From the NCBI GenBank assembly GCA_910574805.1, contig CAJTCV010000009.1, forward strand, positions 62,001 to 126,000: 64,000 nucleotides of DNA, given 5' to 3'. Within the stretch, counting starts at the first letter, position 1. The number at the start of each line of letters is the position of its first letter. Below the pieces are notes generated by a model, which was not told the DNA's origin, did no database searches, and saw nothing but the letters and a program-made list of their open reading frames with translations. Of the stretch, positions 38,488 through 48,188 are shown in pieces. The position numbers were made by a program, and so were the translations under genes. This DNA is from Lachnospiraceae bacterium (lineage in GTDB: Bacteria; Bacillota; Clostridia; Lachnospirales; Lachnospiraceae).

Positions 38488-40020
38488 TCAATAGTTTGAC
38501 CGGTACAACTCCTTCAGCTGCGGATACAGCTTCTTGTAGGTATCAAACCGTCTGGCATAAACTTCATCGTCATCCCTTCTGCTGACAAACCGCTTATACA
38601 CGGTCTTTTCAATGCAGCCGGACGCTTCGTACGCATCCTTGAAGCATCCGATGCCGATTCCTGCCAGAAGAGCCGCGCCTACAGGCGCCATATCGCTCAC
38701 ATCCAGCGTGACGATGTCCTTACCGGTCACATCTGCCTTGATCTGAGACCACACGGTATTTTTCGCGCCGCCCCCGATGGCACAGAATTCCCGGATGGGC
38801 TCTCCCGTCACCTGTTCTGCCAGTTCACAGAGCTGTCTCAGGCCGTAGGCCGCTCCCTCCAGTACCGCCCGGATAAAATCATCCTTGCGGCTGTTCAGGG
38901 ACACGCCGAAGAACACCCCTCTTGCATAGGGATCCCAGACCGGACTCCGCTCCCCCAGCATATAAGGAAGGAACACAATGCCGCCTGCCCCGGGCTCTGA
39001 ATGGATATCCGCCATCCCGGTCATCAGGTCATAGACATTGTCATGAAACGCCTCGGCCGCCATCTTCAGATCCTGGCAGAATTCATCCCGCATCCAGCGC
39101 AGGGACGCGCCTGTATGGGACAGGGCGCCCTGGTAGATCCAGGCATCCTCCACCACATGACAGCGGTTGATAAAAGCCCTGTCAAATTTCGGCTCCGTCA
39201 CGCAGACGGTCAGCACATTGGTCGTCCCCACGGATTCGCATACGTCTCCCGAACGGATCACTCCGGTGGCAAGGGAGGCGCAGGCCGTATCCCCGCCTCC
39301 GATGACGACCGGGGTCCCCTTGGGAATCCCCACACCGATCAGATCTTCCGCCATCAGTTCCCCCACAATCTCATGGGATTTCATGAGCGGCGGAAGCTTT
39401 TCCTTCGGAATCCCGATCTTTCCGCAGAGCTCGTCCGACCAGCGGTATCCGCCTCCGGTCTCAAACAGGCTGGTATACGAGGCGTTGGAGTAGTCAATGG
39501 CAAAATTTCCGGTCATGCGGACCGCCACCAGGGTATTAATATGTCCAAAGCAGTAGATCTTCTCATAGATCTGGGGAAGATGCTTCTTCACCCAGAGCAT
39601 GGAGGTTCCCGACATGGCTCCTGCCATGACGTTATTGGCTGTAATATCAAACATGCGTTCTTCTCCGACCTTCTGCTTGATCTCTTCCGCCTCTTCCACG
39701 CTGCGCTGGTCTGAATAGATGATGGGATTCACCAGAACATGTCCTTCCCTGTCAAATGCCGCAAGCCCCGGGCACAGGCAGGAGATGCCGATCCCTCCGA
39801 TCTTCCCAAGATCGATCTTCTGCTCCAGCTTCAGGCGGCCGATGCACTCCAGACACGCTCTCCACATGTCGTCCGCATCGATCTGCTGCCAGCCCGGAGC
39901 CTCCTGAATCAGATTGTAGACCCCGGACGTGATCCCTTTCAGCTTTCCTTTCTCATTGATGATCGCGACCTTAATACTTGAGGTTCCGACATCTACCCCC
40001 AGTAGATACTTTTCACCCAC
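38488..40020 (-). CDS. FGGY-family carbohydrate kinase (xylulokinase-like)
   Basis: 510 residues. N-terminal phosphate motif LGVDVGTSSIKVAI, the SDQRS segment, catalytic aspartate in GGGDTACASLATG, and LPYMLGERSPVWDP typical of xylulokinase-like members. The start is GTG with AGGAGA 6 bases upstream. Third gene of an operon after the zinc dehydrogenase and aldolase; suggests polyol to ketose to ketose-phosphate to aldol cleavage. The sugar is not certain: xylulose, fuculose and erythrulose-type kinases share these motifs. Confidence 0.92.
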   Translation of the reverse strand: MGEKYLLGVDVGTSSIKVAIINEKGKLKGITSGVYNLIQEAPGWQQIDADDMWRACLECIGRLKLEQKIDLGKIGGIGISCLCPGLAAFDREGHVLVNPIIYSDQRSVEEAEEIKQKVGEERMFDITANNVMAGAMSGTSMLWVKKHLPQIYEKIYCFGHINTLVAVRMTGNFAIDYSNASYTSLFETGGGYRWSDELCGKIGIPKEKLPPLMKSHEIVGELMAEDLIGVGIPKGTPVVIGGGDTACASLATGVIRSGDVCESVGTTNVLTVCVTEPKFDRAFINRCHVVEDAWIYQGALSHTGASLRWMRDEFCQDLKMAAEAFHDNVYDLMTGMADIHSEPGAGGIVFLPYMLGERSPVWDPYARGVFFGVSLNSRKDDFIRAVLEGAAYGLRQLCELAEQVTGEPIREFCAIGGGAKNTVWSQIKADVTGKDIVTLDVSDMAPVGAALLAGIGIGCFKDAYEASGCIEKTVYKRFVSRRDDDEVYARRFDTYKKLYPQLKELYRSNY

Positions 40021-40043
40021 TTCTCTTCTCCTGTATGTATGAC

Positions 40044-40886
40044 TTAGAACTCGTCGTAGTTCTTATCGTTCTCAAGCTGCGCCAGAAGCTCTTTGGCCTC
40101 TTTTACACTGTAACCCTCATGGATGATGTATCTCAGAGCGATCACCAGCGCGGTCACATCCTTGTAATCCCATACGAACCTTCCCATGGTCACACCGCCC
40201 ACGCCGCAGTCCATGGCCTCTCTGGTCATAACCAGATAGTCATCCAGCGTCTTGCACGCATCGCCGCCCTGGATCACGACGCGGAAGCTGGACGGTACGC
40301 AGGAAAGCGCTTTCGCCATGGAATCCGGATCGCCGGTATAGGTGGTCTTCACAATGTCCATACCAAGCTCGCATGCGCTTCTGACACAGTAAGCAATGTT
40401 TTCCCAGGATGCTCTCTGATCCACCGGTACGCTCTCTCCCTTGGGATATACATGTCCGATCAGCGGCATACCCTTTGCCATACACTCCTCGGAAAACTTT
40501 CCGATCGCTTCAAACTGCTCGCCCTGGAAATCCCCCAGCGTCATGGCGCCCATGGAGATGGCGTCTGCACCCATACGGATCGCTTCATCCACGCTGCCGA
40601 AGATCGTATCCTTTGTGGGCGCTACCGGAGAGTAGTTGGATGCCTTCAGAAGGATGGAAACCTTGCCTGCGTGCTGCCACATGCAGTGCTCCGCGATCCC
40701 CTTTGTCATGGTCATGGCATCCGGTTTTCCAAGGATGATCTTGTCAATGGTATCCTGGATGCTGTGAAGTCCGGTCATGGGTGCGATTCCTCTGGAAATC
40801 GCATGGTCCACCGTGATTGCCATCATCTTGTTGCTCTTCGGGTTTACCAGTCTGCTCATACGTACTGCTTTGCCTAACATTGCCAT
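40044..40886 (-). CDS. Class I aldolase of the DeoC/FbaB/LsrF family
   Basis: 280 residues. TIM-barrel aldolase with the Schiff-base lysine in DIVKTTYTGD and the phosphate-binding GGVTMGRFVW near the C-terminus; the ITVDHAISRG segment at the N-terminus also fits. The family includes archaeal-type fructose-bisphosphate aldolase and LsrF thiolase. I use the second ATG, as the first lies 1 base after GGAG. It probably cleaves the phosphorylated product of the neighbouring kinase. Confidence 0.87.
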   Translation of the reverse strand: MAMLGKAVRMSRLVNPKSNKMMAITVDHAISRGIAPMTGLHSIQDTIDKIILGKPDAMTMTKGIAEHCMWQHAGKVSILLKASNYSPVAPTKDTIFGSVDEAIRMGADAISMGAMTLGDFQGEQFEAIGKFSEECMAKGMPLIGHVYPKGESVPVDQRASWENIAYCVRSACELGMDIVKTTYTGDPDSMAKALSCVPSSFRVVIQGGDACKTLDDYLVMTREAMDCGVGGVTMGRFVWDYKDVTALVIALRYIIHEGYSVKEAKELLAQLENDKNYDEF

Positions 40887-40930
40887 AATTTTCATTCTCC
40901 TTTTCTTTTTTCAATTTATGTAATGGTTTA

Positions 40931-41974
40931 TTAAGGTTCGATCATGATCTTCAGGCCTGCGCCGCTCTTGTTCATCTCATACGCCGCCACAAAGTCCTCC
41001 AGCTTATAGGTGTGTGTAGCGATCTCATCCAGATTGATCTTTCCGGTCTTCACCATCTCTGCCGCCGCCAGATAATCGCTGCGCCTGTAAGCGGTGGAGC
41101 CGCATACATTGATCTCGTTGTAATGGATCGTGTTGGCGCTGATGGTGCATTCTCCGGTTCCCGCAAATCCCGCGAACAGGCAGACCGTACCGCCCTTCTT
41201 GCAGAGCTCCAGATTCTGCTGTACGATCGCCGGAACACCGATGGCAACGATGATCACATCTACGCCCAGTCCTCCGGTCTCCGCCATCACACGCTCCTTT
41301 AAGTTTTCCTTCGTGGGGTCGATGATCACGTCGCCGCCCAGGATCTCTGCCTTGCTGCGGCGGAATTCATTGGGCTCGCTGACAATTACCTTGCTGGCTC
41401 CTGCGATCCTGGAGAGCTGGATGTGCATCAGACCGATGGGGCCCGCTCCGACTACCAGCACGGTATCGTTAAAGCCTGTCCCCGCATTTTTCAGTCCGCG
41501 GATACAGCAGGAAAGAGGCTCGATCAGAGCGCCTGCCGTAAAGGACACATGCTCCGGAAGCTTCACCACATTTCCGGCCGCGATGCAGCTCTTCGGAATT
41601 CTCACGTACTCTGCAAATCCTCCGTCATACTGATAACCGATGGCTGTACGGTTCATACACGCGTTCTCTCTTCCATTCAGGCAGCTTGCGCAGGAACCAC
41701 AGGGGATTACGTTGGCAATGGATACCTTCTCTCCCACCTCATAGCCTTTCACATTCTTTCCGACCTTCTCGATGATACCGCACATCTCATGGCCGATCAC
41801 GGACGGATACCGGACATCCTTTGTCTTCTTTCCTTCCAGGATCCGGATATCCGTACCACAGATCGCCGCCTTTTTCATCTTCAGAAGGATTTCGTCCTCA
41901 CCGATTTGGGGTCTGTCGATCATCTGCGGGCCAAATTTGTCCGGTCCCTCCAGAACTACCGCCTTCATCTTCAT
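40931..41974 (-). CDS. Zinc-dependent medium-chain dehydrogenase (sorbitol dehydrogenase-like)
   Basis: 347 residues. Catalytic zinc residues in AAICGTDIRI and SVIGHEMCG, four structural cysteines in CGSCASCLNGRENAC, NAD motif VVGAGPIGLMHIQLS. First gene of the dehydrogenase-aldolase-kinase operon, so probably oxidises a polyol to the ketose then phosphorylated. Start at the ATG behind AAAGGAG; 23 upstream codons are open but run into the promoter. Confidence 0.93.
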   Translation of the reverse strand: MKMKAVVLEGPDKFGPQMIDRPQIGEDEILLKMKKAAICGTDIRILEGKKTKDVRYPSVIGHEMCGIIEKVGKNVKGYEVGEKVSIANVIPCGSCASCLNGRENACMNRTAIGYQYDGGFAEYVRIPKSCIAAGNVVKLPEHVSFTAGALIEPLSCCIRGLKNAGTGFNDTVLVVGAGPIGLMHIQLSRIAGASKVIVSEPNEFRRSKAEILGGDVIIDPTKENLKERVMAETGGLGVDVIIVAIGVPAIVQQNLELCKKGGTVCLFAGFAGTGECTISANTIHYNEINVCGSTAYRRSDYLAAAEMVKTGKINLDEIATHTYKLEDFVAAYEMNKSGAGLKIMIEP

Positions 41975-42014
41975 AACAGATACTCCTTTCACGTAATTTT
42001 CTTTGATGTTATGT

Positions 42015-42043
42015 ATTATACTCCTTCTGAAATATTTTTTCAA
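42015..42043 (-). promoter_or_regulatory. Sigma-A promoter of the dehydrogenase-aldolase-kinase operon
   Basis: Minus strand TTGAAA, exactly 17 bases, TATAAT. It lies 41 bases before the start codon. The -35 region is overlapped by the inverted repeat at 42028-42042. Confidence 0.75.
42028..42042. promoter_or_regulatory. Probable RpiR operator 1
   Basis: TGAAA-TATTT-TTTCA, overlapping the -35 of the operon promoter. RpiR proteins bind short inverted repeats of this geometry; the regulator gene is 290 bases away. Confidence 0.55.
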
Positions 42044-42184
42044 TATATTTTTTAATTTTTTGTAAATTTATTTCATTTTTTGTATGTAATGTCCATTTTT
42101 TCCCTTATATTTCCATCTATTTTTTCCTTTCTATTCCATTTTTATAGATTTATTCCAGAAAATCCATTTTATAAAATATATATT

Positions 42185-42199
42185 TGAAATATTATTTCA
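42185..42199. promoter_or_regulatory. Probable RpiR operator 2
   Basis: TGAAA-TATTA-TTTCA, differing from operator 1 in one base and lying 157 bases from it (15 helical turns), a spacing that would permit looping. Confidence 0.55.
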
Positions 42200-42221
42200 T
42201 TTTTCTGTTCCGTTTTTTTAC

Positions 42222-42254
42222 AAAAAATATGCCCGGGCATTCCGCCCGGACATT
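42222..42254 (-). terminator. Intrinsic terminator of the RpiR-type regulator gene
   Basis: On the minus strand ATGTCCGGGC, 5-base loop, GCCCGGGCAT and then ATTTTTTG. It lies about 75 bases after the regulator's stop codon. Confidence 0.85.
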
Positions 42255-42329
42255 TCCACGTGTTTTACCGTATTTCACAGCATGATTCAGAAAAACACCG
42301 CTGAAAGCGATAATATAATCAGCGCTTTC

Positions 42330-43178
42330 TCAGTATTTTCTCCCGGATGTGGCCCTGCGCGTCCGCTGGATCGCATCGTAAGCCGCGTCATAATCCATAT
42401 AGGACATGACCGCCACCAGCGAATCGATCACTGACAGCTGCGCGACTCTGGCAGTCACAGATTCGGACCGGAAAATGCTTTCCCTGGTGGAGGTCATAAG
42501 CAGATAATCACACAGACGCTGCATGGGCGATTTACCGTAGGTTGTAAGACCCACCAGCGTCGCCCCGCAGTCCCTGGCATTCTTCAGGCATTCCAGCACA
42601 TTCTGGTTTCCCCCGGAATGAGAGATTCCAAAAGCCACATCGCCGGGACCCAGCAGAGCGGATTCCATGGACTGGATGTCCACATCCGTCTGAATGAATG
42701 AATGGATACCGATCTTCAGGAACTTGTGCATGGCATCAATGGCCACTGCTCCGCTTCCTCCGCAGCCGAAGAATACCACCCGTCCTGCATTCCTGATCAC
42801 CCGGGCTGCCTGTTCCAGTTCTTTCATGTCAAGGATATTCAGCGTCTCCTCCAGTGTCTGGATCTCCGCACGGATCACCTTCTGGGCAATCTGTTCCGGC
42901 GTGTCCTCCTTCTCCAGAGAAGTGTTCAGATGCTTATACGGGACAAGCGCATCCTGTGCCAGATGGATCTTCAGATCCTGATAGCCTTTGTATCCGGTAC
43001 TCCTGCAGAACCGGACCACCGTAGCGTCACTGACTTCCGCTTTTTCCGACAGCTCCGTCACGGTATAATTCAGCACCTCCATATAATGGTCCAGTATATA
43101 ATTACCGACTTTCTTCTCTGAACCGGTCAGTATTTTCAGCTTGCTTTTGATATTTATCAAACAGGAATTACCATTCAT
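42330..43178 (-). CDS. RpiR-family transcriptional regulator (HTH + SIS)
   Basis: 282 residues. N-terminal HTH_6 domain (residues 1-77; LTGSEKKVGNYILDHY, VTELSEKAEVSDATVVRFCR) and a SIS sugar-phosphate-binding domain with VVFFGCGGSGAVAIDAMHKF and GISHSGGNQNVLECLK. These sense a phosphosugar, here plausibly the product of the FGGY kinase downstream. Ends in a basic tail RTRRATSGRKY. AAAGGA precedes the ATG. Confidence 0.94.
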   Translation of the reverse strand: MNGNSCLINIKSKLKILTGSEKKVGNYILDHYMEVLNYTVTELSEKAEVSDATVVRFCRSTGYKGYQDLKIHLAQDALVPYKHLNTSLEKEDTPEQIAQKVIRAEIQTLEETLNILDMKELEQAARVIRNAGRVVFFGCGGSGAVAIDAMHKFLKIGIHSFIQTDVDIQSMESALLGPGDVAFGISHSGGNQNVLECLKNARDCGATLVGLTTYGKSPMQRLCDYLLMTSTRESIFRSESVTARVAQLSVIDSLVAVMSYMDYDAAYDAIQRTRRATSGRKY

Positions 43179-43231
43179 GACCTCCCCATCCTTTCTCTCC
43201 CCCGCACAGCTCCTGCCGACAGAAGACCGCC

Positions 43232-43251
43232 CTGCATCCCGCCGGATGCAG
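43232..43251. other. Hairpin after the deaminase gene
   Basis: CTGCATCC-cgcc-GGATGCAG, a perfect 8-bp stem 1 base beyond the deaminase stop codon. No T-run follows on the minus strand, so it may be a 3'-end stabiliser or weak terminator. Confidence 0.45.
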
Positions 43252-43252
43252 C

Positions 43253-43738
43253 CTATACTTCCAGCGTGATCTTCCGGCCGTTCTTCCTGTAGGGAATCAT
43301 CCTGACGCCGGAGGCTTCCAGCAGACGTTTGGAGGCAAGATTGGCAGGCGTGCCCTTATACTTGTCATCTGCATAGACCAGCTCCCGGATTCCGGCCTGA
43401 ATGATTGCCTTGGCACATTCGTTGCACGGAAACAGCGTCACATAGATCTTGGTCCCCTCCAGACTCCCGCCCCGGTAATTAAGGATGGCATTCAGCTCGC
43501 TGTGCGTCACATAGGCATACTTGCTGTCCAGCATCTCCCCCTCCCGGTCCCAGGGAAATTCGTCATCATCGCATCCGGTGGGAAGCCCGTTGTACCCCAT
43601 GGATAATATTTTATTCTCCTGACTGACGATACAGGCGCCTACCTGCGTGCCCGGATCCTTGGAGCGCATGGCCGACAGATAAGCAATCCCCATAAAATAT
43701 TCATCCCATGATATATAGTCTGTTCTTTTTCCAGTCAT
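43253..43738 (-). CDS. Deoxycytidylate deaminase (ComEB type)
   Basis: 161 residues. Zinc-dependent deaminase with the ligands in THSELNAI (His plus catalytic Glu) and FPCNECAKAII (two Cys), and the CIVSQENKILSMGYNGLPTG segment typical of dCMP deaminases. Converts dCMP to dUMP for thymidylate synthesis. Adjacent to upp, forming a pyrimidine pair on one strand. Confidence 0.92.
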   Translation of the reverse strand: MTGKRTDYISWDEYFMGIAYLSAMRSKDPGTQVGACIVSQENKILSMGYNGLPTGCDDDEFPWDREGEMLDSKYAYVTHSELNAILNYRGGSLEGTKIYVTLFPCNECAKAIIQAGIRELVYADDKYKGTPANLASKRLLEASGVRMIPYRKNGRKITLEV

Positions 43739-43783
43739 CTTTTCTCCTTTGCAGCGGCACAGCGGCAGTTTTTGCCGTGCATC

Positions 43784-44413
43784 CTATTTGGTCCCGAAGA
43801 TCCGGTCGCCCGCATCCCCCAGTCCCGGTACAATATATCCGATCTCGTTCAGCCGCTCATCCATGGCCCCGATATAGAGATCCACATCTGGATGATCCTT
43901 CTGCATCCGTTCCACGCCTTCCGGCGCCGCGATGATGCACATAAAGCGAATATTTCTCACTCCCTTTGCCTTCAGCATGGTGATCGCCGCCGAAGCGGAG
44001 CCTCCGGTCGCCAGCATGGGGTCCACCACGAATACCGCCCGCTCCCCGCAGTCTTTGGGCAGCTTGCAGTAATATTCCACCGGCTCCAGCGTCTCCTCAT
44101 TCCGGTACAGGCCGATGTGTCCTACCTTTGCCGCCGGTATCATGGCCAGCATCCCGTCCACCATGCCAAGCCCTGCCCGCAGAATGGGCACCACTGCCAG
44201 CTTCCTGCCCTCCAGCTCTTTCACCGTCGTCCTGCATATGGGCGTCTCGATTTCCGCGTTCACAAGCTTCAGGCCCCGGGTCGCTTCATAGCACATCAGC
44301 ATGGCGATCTCGCCGATCATCTGGCGAAAATCCCTGGAACCGGTTTCCTTTCGCCGGATCAGGCCGATCTTGTGCTGAATCAGCGGATGTTCCATAATTA
44401 CTGTCTTTGCCAT
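43784..44413 (-). CDS. upp: Uracil phosphoribosyltransferase
   Basis: 209 residues. Salvages uracil with PRPP to UMP. The PRPP loop [12 protein letters not shown] and the uracil-binding C-terminal [16 protein letters not shown] are exact for the family, as is the [17 protein letters not shown] region. AGAAGGAGG precedes the ATG, which I prefer over an ATG ten codons earlier inside the preceding gap. Confidence 0.97.
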   Translation of the reverse strand: MAKTVIMEHPLIQHKIGLIRRKETGSRDFRQMIGEIAMLMCYEATRGLKLVNAEIETPICRTTVKELEGRKLAVVPILRAGLGMVDGMLAMIPAAKVGHIGLYRNEETLEPVEYYCKLPKDCGERAVFVVDPMLATGGSASAAITMLKAKGVRNIRFMCIIAAPEGVERMQKDHPDVDLYIGAMDERLNEIGYIVPGLGDAGDRIFGTK

Positions 44414-44432
44414 TTTTCTGTACCTCCTTCTG

Positions 44433-45479
44433 TCAGGAAACATCGATCTTCCGGTGGCCCGCCGCCTTCAAAAGCCGGTTCATGACCGCCTGTCCAATCC
44501 CCGGCGTATCAAAGGACTCCGAATAGATCCGATCCACCTGATCTTCATCAAACTCCCGCAGGATCGCAAACAGGTGGCTGGCGATGGACAGCTCGTCCCT
44601 TCTGGAACCAATGCATTTCACATCGCCCGCATGATAGTGCTCCCTGGTCTCTTCCGTGCAGATCACGCCGGTCTTCCCGGGAGCGGCGCACTGCTCGTTG
44701 ATATAGGAAATCACCTGCTCCATGGGGCCTTCCACGATCTGAAGGTCCGCTTTCGGCGCATAATGCCGGTATTTCATCCCGGGCGCCTTCGGCCGCACGG
44801 AAGAATCCTCCGCGATCAGCCCCTGGTCCACTTCCACTTCTCCCGTCACGCTCCGGACCATATCCAGCGTGATATAACCCGGGCGCAGGATCACCGGGCG
44901 CTCGCCGGTCAGATCCACGATGGTGGACTCCAGACCGATCGGCACCGGGCCGCCGTCCAGGATCATGGGAATCCGCCCCGCCATATCCTCATACACATGC
45001 TGCGCGGTGGTGGGACTGGGACGTCCGGACACATTGGCGCTGGGCGCCGCCACATACCCGCCCCCCTGCCGGATCAGCTCCCGGGCGATCTCGTCCGAAG
45101 GCATCCGGACCGCCACCGTGGACAGTCCTCCGGTGGTCCCGTACGGAACGCATTCCTTCTTATGAAAAATCATGGTCAGCGGTCCGGGCCAGAAAGCCGC
45201 CGCCAGAGCCGCCGCCTTTTCCGGAACCGATTCCACAATGCCGTCCAGCGCCTCCGGATCCGCAATATGCACGATCAGCGGATTGTCAGACGGACGCCCT
45301 TTCGCCTCGTAGATCTTTCTGGCTGCTTCCTCATTCAGCGCATCCGCCCCCAGCCCGTAGACGGTCTCGGTCGGAAACGCCACCAGACCGCCCCCGCGCA
45401 GGATCTTCCCCGCCTGTTCCATTTTATGTATATGCAGGGACATGTGCTCCCTGTCGATCCAGATCAATTCTGTCTGCAA
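44433..45479 (-). CDS. Threonylcarbamoyl-AMP synthase (Sua5/YwlC)
   Basis: 348 residues. The YrdC domain (about 20-205) carries [35 protein letters not shown]-type sequence with the KxRxxxxP nucleotide site, and a C-terminal Sua5 domain follows (about 240-340). Makes the TC-AMP intermediate for t6A modification of ANN-decoding tRNAs. Start at the ATG MQTELIWI; the ribosome site is modest. Stops 19 bases before upp. Confidence 0.94.
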   Translation of the reverse strand: MQTELIWIDREHMSLHIHKMEQAGKILRGGGLVAFPTETVYGLGADALNEEAARKIYEAKGRPSDNPLIVHIADPEALDGIVESVPEKAAALAAAFWPGPLTMIFHKKECVPYGTTGGLSTVAVRMPSDEIARELIRQGGGYVAAPSANVSGRPSPTTAQHVYEDMAGRIPMILDGGPVPIGLESTIVDLTGERPVILRPGYITLDMVRSVTGEVEVDQGLIAEDSSVRPKAPGMKYRHYAPKADLQIVEGPMEQVISYINEQCAAPGKTGVICTEETREHYHAGDVKCIGSRRDELSIASHLFAILREFDEDQVDRIYSESFDTPGIGQAVMNRLLKAAGHRKIDVS

Positions 45480-45595
45480 TGCCTGTCCTTCTTTCTGTAA
45501 ATCCTCCTAAACGGGCTGTCAGTTCGTTTTTATTATACACAGATTCCAAGGACAAAACAAGGGGCTTTCTACTCTCCAACTGATTGCGAACGAAT

Positions 45596-45642
45596 AACAA
45601 AAATCAGGCCGTCGAATATTATCCTCACGACTGCCTGATCTC
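45596..45642 (-). terminator. Intrinsic terminator after the altronate-dehydratase-like pseudogene
   Basis: On the minus strand ATCAGGCAGTCG pairs with CGACGGCCTGAT (one mismatch) and is followed by TTTTG. It lies just past the pseudogene's stop. Confidence 0.85.
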
Positions 45643-45693
45643 AGCAACAACATACATCTGTAAATTTAACCTGCTTCTATTCCGCTTTCCAGA

Positions 45694-47008
45694 CTACAGC
45701 GTAATCCCTTCCTTAAAAATCGAGATCTCACGGAACCCAAGCTCTTCCGTACGGGTCTTCTGTCCTCCCGCCACCTGGATCACCAGCTGCAGAAGCCTTC
45801 CGGCCGCGTCCTCAACCGACTCTCCGTCCGCCACTGGACCCGCGTCAAAATCGATCCAGCCCTTCTTCTTTTCCGCCAGCCGGCTGTTGGAAGCGATCTT
45901 CGGCGTCGGCGCCGTACCGCCTTTCTGCACGCAGCCGCAGGATTTGTCCTCCAGCGTGGTGATGCCGCCCTGACGGTTGCCCGGACTGGGATTGTCATAC
46001 ACCGTTTCCTTATGGCTGATAAAGTAATTTTTAAACCCGTTGATCATATTCACCGCTTTTTCAAAAACCGCTTCGCCGGCGCACCGGTTCAGGAGGAATC
46101 CCTCCGCGCCGAACATTTCCGGCACTTCCGTCAGCACCGTGGAGCCTCCTCTGGCCCCCATCATGTCGCTGAATCTGCCCACCACCGGATTGGCCGTAAT
46201 GCCGGACAGGCCGTCGGAACCCCCCGCATTTCATGCCGATGACCAGTTCGCTGACCGGAATCGGTTCCCTGACGAAGGAGGAAGCATGGGCCGCGCATTC
46301 TCTCAACAGGCGCTCTGCCTCGGCAAACTCATCCTCCACCTCCTGACAGGTAAGAAATTTTACCCTGTCCGCGTCATAGTCGCCCAGCTCCCGAAGAAAC
46401 TGCTCATGGGTAAGATTTTCACAGCCAAGCCCCACCACCAGGACGGCGCCCGCATTGGGATGGCGCGCCAGAGCCGCCAGAAGCTTTCTGGTCTGGGCGT
46501 GGTCATGGCCGGTCTGGCTGCAGCCAAACGGATGCGGAAAGGCATAAAGGCCGTCGATGCTCCCCTGTACCAGCTTCTGACTGTCCTTTGCGATCTTTTT
46601 TGCCACATCGTTTACACAGCCCACCGTGGGGAGCACCCAGATCTCGTTGCGGATCGCCGCACGGCCGTCCCGTCTCCGATATCCCATGAATGTCTCCGGT
46701 TCCACCGGCTCGGCAGATGGAGATCCGGTTCATACCGGCAGGCTGTCTCCCCCTCCAGATTGGTGGCCATATTGTGGGTATGCACCCAGCTTCCCGCTTC
46801 CACGTCTTCCGTGGCATGGCCGATGGGAAATCCATATTTGATCACCTGTGCTCCGCTTCGAATCCTGTCCACCGCAATCTTATGGCCCTGGGGGATCTCC
46901 CCCGCGGACTTCCACAATCCGTTCCCCTGCCTCAATCTGTTCTCCTTTCGCCACAGGCTGAAGCGCCACCGCCACATTATCCACTGCATGGATCTGAATG
47001 GTTTTCAT
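45694..47008 (-). pseudogene. Altronate/galactarate dehydratase family (UxaA-like), three frameshifts
   Basis: Reads as a UxaA-type sugar-acid dehydratase when three single-base changes are allowed. An N-terminal SAF domain starts MKTIQIHAVDNVAVALQP; a catalytic domain includes GYRRRDGRAAIRNE and CVQKGGTAPTPKI. Frame breaks: an extra base in a C-run at 46899-46903, a missing base near 46711-46720, and an extra base in the six-C run at 46220-46225. The total length (1315 bases) is one more than a multiple of three, matching the net shift. Probably inactive unless the bases are sequencing errors. It has no transporter or isomerase partners nearby. Confidence 0.85.
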
Positions 47009-47122
47009 CGGTCTCACAGGCAGCTTCGAAACGCTGCTTTTGCTCCTTCCGTCCGTATTTTTTTCACTCCTGCAGTGTCTCGTAGTTCAGTCTTTTCATC
47101 TTCAACATCTTTATAACACTTC

Positions 47123-48043
47123 TCAGCAGATCGTATCAATATCGTACGGCGTGCTCTGGTATACATAATAATTCAGCCAGTTGGAATACAGCAGCTGCCC
47201 GGTGGAGCGCCAGCTTACCAGCGGCTCTTTCGAAGGATCGTCATCCGGGAAATAATTGATGGGAAGATCCACTGTGGTCAGTCCCTTCTCCATATCCCGG
47301 AAATATTCCAGCGCCAGCGTATTGTGATCGTACTCCGCGTGGCAGGTCACGAAAAACTGACGGCTGTCCTTTGTCTTGGCAATGGCAAGGCTTCCTCCTT
47401 CCGTCACCGCCAGCACCTCCAGCTCCGGAACCGCCTCCACGTCCTCCAGCCGCACATCGGTGGCGCGGGAATGGGGCGCCATGAAGACGTCGTTAAAACC
47501 GCGGAACAGCGGCGAAGTGTTCTTTAACATCCGGTGAGGGAAGACGCCGAACAACTTTCTGTCCAGATCTCTCTTTTCGACTCCGTGATGATAATAAAGC
47601 CCTGCGTAGGCACCCCAGCACAGGTGGAACGTACAGTGCACATGGGTCTTTGTCCACTCCATGATCTCACAGACCTCTTCCCAGTAGACCGTGTCCTCGC
47701 ACTTCACATAGTCAAGCGGCGCTCCCGTAATGATCATCCCATCAAAATGGCGGTCCCTGATCTGGTCAAAAACACAGTAAAACTGCTTCAGATGCCCCGG
47801 GTCCGTATGAGTCGGCGTATAGCTTGCCGTCTGCAGAAACTCCACGTCGATCTGCAGGGGCGTGTTGGAAAGCTTCCGGAGAAGCTGCGTCTCCGTCACG
47901 ATCTTGGTGGGCATCAGGTTCAGGATCAGCACCTTCAGCGGACGGATATCCTGAGACATGGCCCTGCGCTCTGTCATGACGAAAATGTTTTCCGATTCCA
48001 GTATATCATGAGCCGGCATGGACTCCGCAATACGTATTGGCAT
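47123..48043 (-). CDS. metA: Homoserine O-acyltransferase
   Basis: 306 residues, exact family length. Catalytic Cys142 in HLCWGAYAG, the histidine of CHAEYDHNTL, and the LKVLILNLMPTKIVTETQLLR opening. Activates homoserine for methionine synthesis. Residue 111, which in studied members decides between succinyl-CoA (Gly) and acetyl-CoA (Glu), is Asp here (TGAPLD). An acidic residue suggests acetyl-CoA. No methionine-linked riboswitch fits in the short upstream gap. ATG preceded by AAAGGAG. Confidence 0.95.
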   Translation of the reverse strand: MPIRIAESMPAHDILESENIFVMTERRAMSQDIRPLKVLILNLMPTKIVTETQLLRKLSNTPLQIDVEFLQTASYTPTHTDPGHLKQFYCVFDQIRDRHFDGMIITGAPLDYVKCEDTVYWEEVCEIMEWTKTHVHCTFHLCWGAYAGLYYHHGVEKRDLDRKLFGVFPHRMLKNTSPLFRGFNDVFMAPHSRATDVRLEDVEAVPELEVLAVTEGGSLAIAKTKDSRQFFVTCHAEYDHNTLALEYFRDMEKGLTTVDLPINYFPDDDPSKEPLVSWRSTGQLLYSNWLNYYVYQSTPYDIDTIC

Positions 48044-48121
48044 AATTTTCTTTCTCCTTTGGTCATCATTTTTAATGATTACAGTATAAATTACTCTGTT
48101 TCAAATAGCAATAGACTTTCG

Positions 48122-48160
48122 TAAAAACAGACTGCCGCGAAAAACCCGCTGCAGTCTGCC
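48122..48160 (-). terminator. Intrinsic terminator after the deoC remnant
   Basis: CAGACTGC-x-GCG and CGC-x-GCAGTCTG form a stem, followed on the minus strand by TTTTTACG. It originally ended the deoC transcript upstream of metA. Confidence 0.8.
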
Positions 48161-48188
48161 CTTATAAAAAAATAACCATCTTGCCATC

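Larger units (their letters stand above)
41975..42329. other. A+T-rich control region upstream of the dehydrogenase operon
   Basis: About 355 bases without a gene, almost purine-only on the minus strand over long stretches. It contains a consensus promoter, two nearly identical inverted repeats and the terminator of the rpiR-type gene, listed separately. Confidence 0.7.
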
